Shown here in pieces: positions 1 through 5,729 of a stretch of DNA of 5,729 bases. Source of the stretch: an uncultured Blautia sp. (GTDB lineage Bacteria; Bacillota; Clostridia; Lachnospirales; Lachnospiraceae); the NCBI GenBank assembly GCA_900551465.1, contig URWL01000150.1, positions 1-5,729 on the forward strand. Reading direction: 5' to 3'. The stretch's first letter is position 1, and each line of letters opens with the position of its first letter. A model generated the notes under the pieces. The model saw only the letters and a list, made by a program, of their open reading frames with translations. It was not told the DNA's origin and did not search any database. The position numbers and the translations under genes are program-made.

Positions 1-250
1 TATCCTTAGAATCCCAGTTGATAGGCTTCTTCTCCAGTTCCCATCCTTCTATATCACAGACTGCCTGAGCAAGTTCCAGATCAAAGCCTGTATATTCTCC
101 GTTCTCATCCATGTATCCGTATGGCGGATACTCTGCATCAAAACCTACGATCAGAGTCTTATCTTTTACTCCTGCCTGTACACTGACTGCTGTCATCATC
201 CCCATCGCCATAAGTGCTGTCATCATTACTGCAACTGTTTTTTTCTTCAT
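1..250 (-). CDS. Amino-acid-type ABC transporter solute-binding protein (SBP_bac_3), N-terminal part, cut by window edge
   Basis: This is the first 83 residues of an exported protein that would capture a small solute, probably an amino acid or related polar compound, outside the membrane and pass it to an ABC permease. Seen: ATG at 250, preceded by a good ribosome binding site (CAAGGGAG, 260-267, 9 bases away). A signal peptide follows, with Lys at 2-4, a Met/Ala-rich hydrophobic stretch at about 5-22 and a likely signal peptidase I site after VQA (residue 26). The mature part then starts with the family pattern: TLIVGFDAEYPPYGYMD (32-48) and YTGFDLELAQAV (53-64), which is the N-terminal lobe of type-3 binding proteins (GlnH/HisJ-like). 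There is no cysteine near the cleavage site, so it is not a standard lipoprotein, although most Gram-positive binding proteins are. The gene has its own promoter. The ligand cannot be told from this fragment, and the permease and ATPase genes would be expected further left. Confidence 0.9.
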   Translation of the reverse strand, partial: MKKKTVAVMMTALMAMGMMTAVSVQAGVKDKTLIVGFDAEYPPYGYMDENGEYTGFDLELAQAVCDIEGWELEKKPINWDSKD

Positions 251-279
251 AATGTAAATCTCCCTTGCCCTTATTTGCT

Positions 280-317
280 CTTTCATGTTATCACGTAATC
301 ACTCTACCATGTGAAAG
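280..317 (-). promoter_or_regulatory. Possible leader hairpin upstream of the solute-binding protein gene
   Basis: CTTTCA (312-317) near the expected 5' end of the transcript can pair with TGAAAG (280-285), closing a 26-base loop. With a two-base bulge the stem can take in a further ATG/CAT pairing. It ends about 13 bases before the ribosome binding site. No U-run follows, so it is not a terminator, and it does not match a riboswitch class I know. It might only stabilise the mRNA 5' end. Confidence 0.2.
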
Positions 318-340
318 TATTGATATCGTAACATACCATG
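286..340 (-). repeat. Imperfect direct repeats CATGGTA...TTACG overlapping the promoter and leader
   Basis: Reading the minus strand, CATGGTA-TG-TTACGATATCA (321-340) is followed by CATGGTA-GAGTGA-TTACGTGATAACA (286-311). The CATGGTA copies are identical and start 29 bases apart. The second halves match only with small gaps. The first copy covers the end of the spacer and the -10, and the second lies just after the expected transcription start. This placement would suit a repressor, but no known operator consensus was recognised. Confidence 0.25.
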
Positions 341-353
341 AAAAGACTGTCAA
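325..353 (-). promoter_or_regulatory. Strong sigma-A type promoter for the solute-binding protein gene
   Basis: On the minus strand there is a perfect -35 TTGACA (348-353), a 17-base spacer and a -10 TACGAT (325-330). A TG one base upstream of the -10 (332-333) makes it an extended -10. Transcription should start near 318, leaving a leader of about 68 bases before the ATG at 250. This is the best promoter match in the window. It means the gene does not depend on read-through from the amylase gene upstream. Confidence 0.8.
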
Positions 354-357
354 GACG

Positions 358-373
358 AAATTTCAGAAAATTT
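358..373 (-). promoter_or_regulatory. AT-rich dyad just upstream of the -35 (possible operator or UP element)
   Basis: AAATTT, four bases (TCTG), AAATTT lies four bases upstream of the -35 of the solute-binding protein promoter. It is too weak (six A-T pairs) to be a terminator. Its position fits an activator site or an UP element for the RNA polymerase alpha subunit. Short AT dyads also occur by chance in such DNA, so the call is tentative. Confidence 0.25.
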
Positions 374-414
374 ACTTATAAATAAAATGGTACCCTTACA
401 GCCGCAGAGCATTC

Positions 415-2523
415 CTACAGAACATCTTTATGATGAAGAATCGTCGCACTTCTTGCCGGCAGATACAAATTGAGGGATCCGGCCCGTGCAATGATCTGTT
501 CTCCTTTGTCTATGAAACCATCCTGGCTGGACAGCATCAGCCTGGTGATCACAGATTCTTCCTGTCTGGTGATTCCTGTCTGCCAGATATCCAGCATCAC
601 TTCTCTTCCTTCGTCACGATTGTTGATGACCACAATAATCTGCTCTGTATGAGAAAATCTGCCATAGCAAAGTCCCTGGTAATCATTCCAGAGAAACTTC
701 AGCGACCCCGTCCTCAGGATCCTGTATTTCTTATGTAAAGCGATCATTTTTTTATGGAAAAGAATCAGATCCTGGTCTTCCCTTCCCCAGGGATAAGTCC
801 TTCGGTTATCCGGATCTGTAAATCCACATACTCCCGCTTCGTCTCCATAATAAATGGTAGGCGCTCCGGGCCAGGTCATCTGGATTGCCACGGCCTCTCT
901 CATAACTGCTTTGTTAATATTCTGAGATGCTGCCTCCGGACCTGCATAGGAAATTCTTCCTACTCTCCGGTTTGTACGTGTAAGGAAACGGGAATGATCA
1001 TGATTGGAAAGTTCGTTCATAGCCGTATGAAGCGCCGACATATGGAGAGAACGCATATGATGCATCATAGCACCGATAAAAGCATTGCTGTCTCCATAAA
1101 GATCTTCCCGGTATTCATCACTGTGCTTTTCCATACCTGTCAGAAACCAGGTTACCGGCTCCATAAAAGCGTCATAGTTCATCACAGAATCCCACTCGTC
1201 TCCCTGGAGCCATCCTTCCGGATTTCCATAATGCTCTGCAAGAATCAGGGCATCCGGATTAGCCGTTTTGACCACTTTTCGAAAATCTTTCCAGAAATGA
1301 TGATTAAATTCGCTGCTGAATCCCAGATCTGCAGCCACATCCAGTCTCCATCCATCTGCATTAAAAGGCGGAGACACCCATTTCTCAGCCACCTTCAAAA
1401 TATGATCGTATAATTTCCCGGAACCTTCATAATTCAATTTCGGCAAGGTTTCGTGAGTCCACCAGCCGTCATAGGAATTATTATAAGGCCATGCATTTTC
1501 ATCATGAAAATTAAAAAAAGACCGATAGGGACTTTCAGCAGAAATATATGCTCCTGGTTCATATCCTTCCTGACCTTCATAAATCCGCTCTCTGTCCATC
1601 CATTTATTAAAAGATCCGCAGTGATTAAACACACCATCCAGGATCACCTTCATACCTCTTTTGTGCAGTTCCTCTACCAGTTTCATGAACAATCTGTTGC
1701 TGGCTTCCAGATTTTCTTTTTCTGTTACACGCCGGATATATTTCCCTGCGTGTGAATTATCCATATCCCCAGGATTCAAAAGCTCATCACTGTCATTTAC
1801 GATCTTTCCTAAATGCGGGTCTACATAATCGTAATCCTGACAGTCATATTTATGGTTGCTCGGAGACACAAAGACAGGATTCAGATACACTACTTCAATT
1901 CCCAGCTCTTTCAGATAATCCAGCTTGTCAATGATCCCTTTTAAATCGCCTCCGTAAAACTCTCTGACGCCCATCACTGCCGGTATCTTGCCCCAATCCT
2001 CTACGTGCTGGCAATGCTCTCCCAGATAAGCATATTCTCCGGTCTGTACATCATTATCCGGATCCCCATTGCAAAATCTGTCTGTATAAATCTGATACAT
2101 AACAGCCCCTTTTGCCCAATCCGGGGTATGATATCCCGGGTAAATCTCAAAATTGTCTCTTTCCTGGATTTCTGTACTGACTCCCATACTGTTATAATAA
2201 CAGGTGATCCATCCATAATGGATTTCAAAATAATATCGGAAGACTTTATCCGGCATGGTAATCTTTACACCATGGTAGTCAAACCCCTTCAGAGTTTTGT
2301 ATACTTTCATCTTGTATTTCACGCCTTCTGATACAAGATATACAGAATCCACATTATTCTTCTGTGTCCGAAAGCTGATCATTACATTTTCTCCTGCCTC
2401 CGGCTCTGACGGATTTCTGTAATATTTTGTTCCGTCACTAAAAAAAGCGTCTTTATTCAATACTGCACGCATATTAAGAATATACTGCATTTTTTTCATT
2501 ACATCCTCTTTTTCAAGCCTCAT
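415..2523 (-). CDS. Cytoplasmic GH13 alpha-glycosidase, neopullulanase / cyclomaltodextrinase type
   Basis: A 702-residue alpha-amylase-family hydrolase that likely cleaves alpha-1,4 (perhaps also alpha-1,6) bonds in maltodextrins, cyclodextrins or pullulan fragments inside the cell. Seen: a CBM34-like N-terminal domain (about 20-130); a (beta/alpha)8 barrel from about 135 with VYLNPVF (212-218), DGVFNH (296-301), LPKLN (360-364, the MPKLN-like motif of GH13_20), GWRLDVA (391-397, nucleophile D395), ILAEH (427-431, acid/base E430) and LSNHD (505-509, D509); GAPTIYYGDEAG (553-564); then a beta-sandwich C domain from about 600. All catalytic residues are present. There is no signal peptide, so the substrate must be imported. 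The ATG at 2523 has AGGGGA seven bases upstream. A second in-frame ATG (residue 9, at 2499) has GAGG five bases upstream and could also be used. Domain B (about 220-290) carries extra residues compared with typical neopullulanases. The subfamily (GH13_20 versus GH13_39-like) and exact substrate are uncertain. Confidence 0.92.
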   Translation of the reverse strand: MRLEKEDVMKKMQYILNMRAVLNKDAFFSDGTKYYRNPSEPEAGENVMISFRTQKNNVDSVYLVSEGVKYKMKVYKTLKGFDYHGVKITMPDKVFRYYFEIHYGWITCYYNSMGVSTEIQERDNFEIYPGYHTPDWAKGAVMYQIYTDRFCNGDPDNDVQTGEYAYLGEHCQHVEDWGKIPAVMGVREFYGGDLKGIIDKLDYLKELGIEVVYLNPVFVSPSNHKYDCQDYDYVDPHLGKIVNDSDELLNPGDMDNSHAGKYIRRVTEKENLEASNRLFMKLVEELHKRGMKVILDGVFNHCGSFNKWMDRERIYEGQEGYEPGAYISAESPYRSFFNFHDENAWPYNNSYDGWWTHETLPKLNYEGSGKLYDHILKVAEKWVSPPFNADGWRLDVAADLGFSSEFNHHFWKDFRKVVKTANPDALILAEHYGNPEGWLQGDEWDSVMNYDAFMEPVTWFLTGMEKHSDEYREDLYGDSNAFIGAMMHHMRSLHMSALHTAMNELSNHDHSRFLTRTNRRVGRISYAGPEAASQNINKAVMREAVAIQMTWPGAPTIYYGDEAGVCGFTDPDNRRTYPWGREDQDLILFHKKMIALHKKYRILRTGSLKFLWNDYQGLCYGRFSHTEQIIVVINNRDEGREVMLDIWQTGITRQEESVITRLMLSSQDGFIDKGEQIIARAGSLNLYLPARSATILHHKDVL

Positions 2524-2555
2524 AACTCATTCCCCTTTAATTTAAGCATATGTTT

Positions 2556-2584
2556 ATTCTATCTTAATTTTAACAAAGTTACAA
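2556..2584 (-). promoter_or_regulatory. Probable sigma-A promoter for the GH13 gene
   Basis: Minus strand: TTGTAA (2579-2584, four of six bases of the -35 consensus), a 17-base spacer and TAGAAT (2556-2561, five of six bases of the -10 consensus). Transcription would start near 2549, about 26 bases before the ATG. It lies just past the ftsH-side terminator, which fits independent transcription. I looked for a catabolite-control (cre-like) site and found none convincing. Confidence 0.6.
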
Positions 2585-2608
2585 TAAAAAGCCTTGTTTT
2601 TAGACAGT

Positions 2609-2639
2609 AAAAAAGCCAGCGGGATAGGCTGGCTTTTTT
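2609..2639 (-). terminator. Strong intrinsic terminator after the tilS-hpt-ftsH transcript
   Basis: A perfect stem of six mainly G-C pairs (GCCAGC / GCTGGC, 2615-2620 and 2628-2633) surrounds a seven-base loop (2621-2627). It is flanked by six A (2609-2614) and six T (2634-2639), which extend the pairing to 12. It gives a hairpin plus U6 tract on either strand. On the minus strand it ends transcription arriving from ftsH and separates it from the GH13 promoter. No plus-strand gene needs it. Confidence 0.9.
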
Positions 2640-2703
2640 GGAGAAGGTATTTCTTCTTATGGGGTGTAGCAAAAACTATATAATGTATTGGGGGGTTTTT
2701 ACG
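2609..2703 (-). ncRNA. Speculative small RNA from the region downstream of ftsH
   Basis: An extended -10 element, TGC-TATTAT (-10 at 2710-2715), sits about 95 bases before the terminator, with no convincing -35. The resulting RNA would contain unpaired C-rich stretches (CCCCCC at 2690-2695 and CACCCC at 2661-2666). A small hairpin follows (AGAAG / CTTCT, 2642-2657) that carries CCTTCTCC, and then the terminator. C-rich, anti-Shine-Dalgarno-like motifs are typical of Gram-positive trans-acting small RNAs. The same RNA could equally be just the ftsH 3' untranslated tail. Nothing in the sequence proves independent expression. Confidence 0.2.
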
Positions 2704-2807
2704 ATATATATAATAGCATGAGTCAACAAATAAGTGTGCACAAAGTTCACAAAAATGCATGTTTGTTTTTAGTTATATTGTACATGCCTATTTTAAACTT
2801 ACAAAAC

Positions 2808-4622
2808 TCACTCTGTAAAAAGTGCCTCAAACTCGTCTCGCTGTACCTTTTCCTTCTCTAAAAGAAGGGCTGCACATTTATGAAGGACATCCTGATGCTG
2901 GAGGATGATCTCCTTGGCACGCTGATGGCATCCATCAATGATATCATGGATCTCCTGGTCAATTTCCTTGGCAACCTCTTCGCTGTAGCTTCTTGTATGT
3001 GCAAGATCTCTTCCGATAAATACTTCATCGCCCTCGTCTCCATAGGCGATCAGTCCCATCTTATCAGACATACCATACTGCATCACCATAGCCCGCGCTG
3101 TGCTGGTGGCGCGTTTGATATCATTGGAAGCACCGGTTGTGATATCTCCGAAAATGATCTCCTCTGCCACACGTCCGCCCAGAAGAGTGGTAATATCCTG
3201 AAGCATTTTTCCTTTTGTGTTAAACATTTCATCATTTTCCGGAAGAGGCATGGTATATCCTGCCGCTCCTATTCCTGTAGGGATAATGGAAATGGTATAA
3301 ACCGGGTCCATATCCGGAAGAACGTGAAACAGGATTGCATGTCCGGCCTCATGATAAGCTGTGATCTTTTTCTCTTTCTCAGAAATCACTTTGCTGCGTT
3401 TTTCAGCTCCAATGCCTACCTTAATAAAGGCGTGTTTGATGTCCTGCTGCATGATATAGCTGCGATTTTCTCTTGCTGCCATGATAGCAGCCTCATTCAG
3501 AAGGTTTTCCAGATCTGCTCCGGTAAATCCTGCTGTGGTCTGAGCGATCTGTCCCAGATCCACATCTTCTCCCAGAGGCTTGTCCTTGGCATGGACACGG
3601 AGGATCTCCTCACGTCCTTTAATATCCGGGCGTCCAACTGCTACCTTCCTGTCAAAACGTCCCGGACGGAGTATAGCCGGATCCAGGATGTCCACACGGT
3701 TGGTTGCTGCCATAACAATAATACCTTCATTGACGCCAAATCCATCCATCTCCACAAGAAGCTGGTTCAGTGTCTGTTCGCGTTCATCATGACCGCCGCC
3801 CATACCGGTGCCTCTCTGTCTGGCAACTGCATCGATCTCGTCAATAAAAATAATACACGGCGCATGTCTTTTGCCTTCCTCAAAAAGATCACGGACACGG
3901 GATGCGCCCACACCTACAAACATTTCTACAAAGTCCGAACCGGAAATAGAAAAGAACGGAACTCCCGCTTCTCCGGCCACTGCCTTTGCCAGAAGAGTTT
4001 TACCAGTTCCAGGAGGGCCCACAAGAAGCACACCTTTCGGAATTCTGGCACCCACACTGGTATACTTCTGAGGTGCTTTTAAAAAGTCTACAACTTCTAC
4101 CAGGTCTTCTTTTTCTTCCTTAAGGCCCGCTACATTCTGGAAAGTTACTTTTTTGTCGTCCGGAAGCATCATCCTTGCCCGGCTTTTACCGAAATTCATC
4201 ATCTTAGAATTACTTCCGCCGCCTGACATTTGTCTGTTCATCATCATGAACAGAAATATCACCAGACCTCCTGTCAGCAAAAGAGGGAGAAGGGTTGTCA
4301 GGAACATATTCTGCTGAGGAACATTTTTGACCTGGGCAAAAATATTATTTTCTGCCAGCATCTGCTGTGCCTCTTTTACATCTGTTACATAAACACGTTT
4401 CTGTCCTTCCCCTTCTATATCTGCTGTTACAGAACCAGTTGGTACTTCCCTGTTCTGATAAATAACTGCTTCATGCACTCTTCCCTTTTCTGCTGCCTGC
4501 TCCAGTGCCTCTATGGTATAATCACTCTGATTCGTGACCTGGTTGTTCAGGTAAAAATATCCTGAAACCAAAAGAACGATCAGAATCAGGTACAGGCCAA
4601 TTCTGCTTGGCTGTTTACTCAC
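2808..4622 (-). CDS. ftsH: ATP-dependent zinc metalloprotease FtsH
   Basis: A 604-residue membrane-anchored AAA+ protease. As a hexamer it would extract and degrade misfolded membrane proteins and some short-lived cytoplasmic regulators. Seen: transmembrane segment 1 (about 8-25); an extracytoplasmic domain (about 26-106); transmembrane segment 2 (about 107-128); an AAA+ module with Walker A GPPGTGKT (202-209), pore loop FVGVGA (235-240), Walker B IIFIDEID (257-264) and the second region of homology [18 protein letters not shown] (308-325, arginine fingers R319 and R322). The peptidase has HEAGH (424-428) and the third zinc ligand D501 in GASND. Length is normal for a short-tailed bacterial FtsH. 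The start is GTG at 4622: a TAA lies directly upstream in frame, the first internal ATG is residue 88, and GGAG is nine bases away. The usual PRG...LG motif after the zinc site reads IPTGIGAAG (447-455). The gene follows hpt by 15 bases, so it is likely co-transcribed and perhaps translationally coupled. Confidence 0.98.
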   Translation of the reverse strand: MSKQPSRIGLYLILIVLLVSGYFYLNNQVTNQSDYTIEALEQAAEKGRVHEAVIYQNREVPTGSVTADIEGEGQKRVYVTDVKEAQQMLAENNIFAQVKNVPQQNMFLTTLLPLLLTGGLVIFLFMMMNRQMSGGGSNSKMMNFGKSRARMMLPDDKKVTFQNVAGLKEEKEDLVEVVDFLKAPQKYTSVGARIPKGVLLVGPPGTGKTLLAKAVAGEAGVPFFSISGSDFVEMFVGVGASRVRDLFEEGKRHAPCIIFIDEIDAVARQRGTGMGGGHDEREQTLNQLLVEMDGFGVNEGIIVMAATNRVDILDPAILRPGRFDRKVAVGRPDIKGREEILRVHAKDKPLGEDVDLGQIAQTTAGFTGADLENLLNEAAIMAARENRSYIMQQDIKHAFIKVGIGAEKRSKVISEKEKKITAYHEAGHAILFHVLPDMDPVYTISIIPTGIGAAGYTMPLPENDEMFNTKGKMLQDITTLLGGRVAEEIIFGDITTGASNDIKRATSTARAMVMQYGMSDKMGLIAYGDEGDEVFIGRDLAHTRSYSEEVAKEIDQEIHDIIDGCHQRAKEIILQHQDVLHKCAALLLEKEKVQRDEFEALFTE

Positions 4623-4631
4623 TTACTGAAT

Positions 4632-4640
4632 CTCCTTTCA
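4632..4640 (-). promoter_or_regulatory. ftsH ribosome binding site touching the hpt stop codon
   Basis: Minus strand TGAAAGGAG: the hpt stop codon TGA (4638-4640) shares its last A with the AAAGGAG that serves the GTG start of ftsH nine bases later. Ribosomes ending hpt therefore stop on top of the ftsH initiation region. The layout fits translational coupling, and the site decides the otherwise weak GTG start. Confidence 0.8.
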
Positions 4641-5168
4641 CTCATTGTCCAACTCTACCACGCCGATAAACGGGAGATTACGATATTTCTGGGCATAATC
4701 AAGCCCGTATCCCACAACAAATTCATCCGGGATATTAAAACAGCAGTAATCCACTTTTACATCCTTTACCCTGCGCTCCGGTTTGTCCAGAAGGGTGCAG
4801 AGACGTACGCTGTTCGGATTACGGCCTTTCAGGATCTCGATCAGATAGCTGAGCGTTCTTCCTGAATCAATGATGTCCTCCACGATCAAAACGTCCTTTC
4901 CGATCAGCGGCTGATCAAGATCTTTCACGATCCTTACCACTCCGCTTGATTTTGTATCATCTCCATAGCTGGATACAGACATAAAATCAAGAGATACCGG
5001 AACTGTGATTCTCTTTGCCAGTTCACAGGTAAAGAACACGCCTCCCTTAAGGACACAGATCAGATGGATCTCCTTTCCTGCGTAATCCCTGCTGATCTGT
5101 GCAGCGATCTGTCTGATCCTGGCATCCACTTCTTCTTCACTGAGAAGCACTTTGATTTTTTCACTCAT
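4638..5168 (-). CDS. hpt: Hypoxanthine (guanine) phosphoribosyltransferase
   Basis: A 176-residue cytoplasmic purine salvage enzyme that joins hypoxanthine (and usually guanine) to PRPP, giving IMP or GMP plus pyrophosphate. Seen: the LKGG loop (40-43); the flexible loop SVSSYGDDTKSSG (64-76); the PRPP-binding signature VLIVEDIIDSGRTL (93-106) with catalytic base D101; the base-contacting lysine region LLDKPERR (126-133); and FVVGYGLDYAQKYRNLP (150-166), which closes over the purine ring. Length matches the family (about 175-185). The ATG at 5168 has a near-perfect AAGGAGG (5177-5183) eight bases upstream, inside the end of tilS. It overlaps tilS by 8 bases and precedes ftsH by 15. In Bacillus subtilis, HprT has been reported to act with TilS as an activator of ftsH. 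Whether that holds here is unknown. Confidence 0.98.
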   Translation of the reverse strand: MSEKIKVLLSEEEVDARIRQIAAQISRDYAGKEIHLICVLKGGVFFTCELAKRITVPVSLDFMSVSSYGDDTKSSGVVRIVKDLDQPLIGKDVLIVEDIIDSGRTLSYLIEILKGRNPNSVRLCTLLDKPERRVKDVKVDYCCFNIPDEFVVGYGLDYAQKYRNLPFIGVVELDNE

Positions 5169-5729
5169 TACATTTTCCTCCTTGGTATTTGATTTCTAAC
5201 ACATTCTTAGTTTCAGATGTGATCTTATACCTTTCATTTATTCTTCCGCCCACCATCCAGAGAACCTCATTTCCTGCTGCTGCCAGAGGAAGGCTCTCTC
5301 TGTATTCACGGGGAATTTTCTCATCGATCATACATCTGGTTATTTTTTTTCGCTGACCTGAACTGTTTACAATGAGATAATCCCCTGTCTTTCTGGTTCT
5401 GACAGAGATATCGTATTTTATTTTATCATAATCCAGCCATTTCGTATACTTCTTTTCACAAATCTTCTGATCTGACCAGTGAAATATTTTTGTTTCGAAA
5501 CAACCGTACGGACAGTTCAAAACACCCGGCACAGGAAGTAAATATTCTTTATTTTCCGGCGTCTCCTGAACTTTTGCAGCTGTAATCCGTATTCCTTCAT
5601 AGATTCTTTCTGCCAGCAGTCCAAATGGAAGACTGATTTTCGCGCCTGTGCACGATCTGTAAAGATCCATTACTTTTTTCACATGGATCATGGAAAGATC
5701 GCGGACATTTCCAGTAAGCAGTTCTACTG
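5161..5729 (-). CDS. tilS: tRNA(Ile)-lysidine synthase TilS, C-terminal part, cut by window edge
   Basis: The last 188 residues of the enzyme that attaches lysine to C34 of the CAU-anticodon tRNA-Ile, so that it reads AUA and no longer AUG. The frame is open to the right edge. The catalytic N-terminal domain with its SGGxDS ATP loop lies outside the window. Seen, counting from the Met at 5691: LLTGN..DLS just upstream and LPFGLLAERIYEGIRI (21-36), typical of the TilS middle domain. The TilS_C domain (about 92-170) follows, with VRTRKTGDYL (97-106), GQRKKI..CMIDEKIPREYRESLP (112-135) and VLWMVGGRINERYKI (143-157). The Met at 5691 is not the start, because the conserved sequence continues upstream of it without a ribosome binding site. 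The stop at 5161-5163 lies within the start of hpt, giving an 8-base overlap. Confidence 0.95.
   Translation of the reverse strand, partial: VELLTGNVRDLSMIHVKKVMDLYRSCTGAKISLPFGLLAERIYEGIRITAAKVQETPENKEYLLPVPGVLNCPYGCFETKIFHWSDQKICEKKYTKWLDYDKIKYDISVRTRKTGDYLIVNSSGQRKKITRCMIDEKIPREYRESLPLAAAGNEVLWMVGGRINERYKITSETKNVLEIKYQGGKCNE

Larger units (their letters stand above)
2524..2807. other. Intergenic region between ftsH and the GH13 gene
   Basis: This 284-base stretch is AT-rich. From the ftsH stop onwards (minus strand) it holds a 168-base tail with no credible gene, then the intrinsic terminator (2609-2639), and then the GH13 promoter (2556-2584) and ribosome binding site (2531-2536). A 68-codon open frame crosses the terminator and lacks a ribosome binding site, so I do not call it. 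A palindromic TGTGCACA lies near 2740. I know no function for it. Confidence 0.7.

Noticed and set aside
754..1413. A 219-codon open frame on the plus strand opposite the GH13 gene
   Set aside because: It is antisense to the catalytic barrel of an intact GH13 gene, has no recognisable domain, and shows no ribosome binding site or promoter of its own.
2540..2600. A catabolite-control (cre) operator expected before a maltodextrin-type enzyme gene
   Set aside because: No CG-centred cre-like palindrome is present near the promoter, so I did not call one.
2688..2714. A perfect TATAAT on the plus strand (2709-2714), possible promoter antisense to ftsH
   Set aside because: The only -35-like bases (TTGGGG) are at a 15-base spacing and match poorly. 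The site lies in an AT alternation where TATAAT arises easily.
2554..2760. A 68-codon minus-strand open frame between ftsH and the GH13 gene
   Set aside because: It runs through the intrinsic terminator and the GH13 promoter, has no ribosome binding site, and its product is low-complexity and Lys/Tyr/Phe-rich.
2880..4082. A 400-codon open frame on the plus strand opposite ftsH
   Set aside because: It lies fully antisense to an intact, clearly recognisable ftsH. Its translation is Cys/His/Ser-rich without domain motifs, as expected for an antisense shadow.
1..5729. A CRISPR array, defence island, mobile element, tRNA or other novel system
   Set aside because: I read for regularly spaced repeats, terminal inverted repeats, transposase or integrase motifs and cloverleaf patterns and saw none. 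The genes are housekeeping and sugar or solute metabolism.

Overview
The window looks like a chromosomal core region of a low-to-moderate GC Gram-positive anaerobe of class Clostridia, most likely a gut Lachnospiraceae. That assignment is inference from protein style (the FtsH, Hpt and GH13 sequences), strong purine-rich ribosome binding sites, and the conserved tilS-hpt-ftsH order of Firmicutes. Every gene I can support is on the minus strand, so the biological reading order is from the right edge to the left.

Right part (5729 to 2808): the 3' part of tilS (tRNA-Ile lysidine synthase, cut by the window edge), hpt (hypoxanthine phosphoribosyltransferase) and ftsH (membrane AAA+ zinc protease). 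tilS and hpt overlap by 8 bases. hpt and ftsH are 15 bases apart, with the hpt stop touching the ftsH ribosome binding site. ftsH begins with GTG. The three genes look like one transcript linking tRNA decoding, purine salvage and membrane protein quality control. It ends at a strong intrinsic terminator at 2609-2639, about 170 bases past the ftsH stop. That AT-rich tail holds no gene but has C-rich, anti-Shine-Dalgarno-like motifs and a possible extended -10 element, so it is a speculative small-RNA candidate.

Middle (2584 to 415): a single gene with its own sigma-A type promoter just past the terminator. It encodes a 702-residue cytoplasmic GH13 enzyme of the neopullulanase/cyclomaltodextrinase/alpha-glycosidase type, with an N-terminal CBM34-like domain and all GH13 active-site motifs. 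It probably degrades imported maltodextrins or cyclodextrins. I see no clear terminator after it.

Left part (about 373 to 1): a very good promoter (TTGACA, 17 bases, extended -10 TGT-TACGAT) driving a gene cut by the left edge. It encodes the first 83 residues of an exported solute-binding protein of the amino-acid ABC transporter type (SBP_bac_3). The promoter is surrounded by a dyad, imperfect direct repeats and a leader hairpin that could be regulatory.

I found no CRISPR array, tRNA, rRNA, insertion sequence, phage gene or defence system. Apart from the small regulatory candidates, this is ordinary housekeeping and metabolic DNA.
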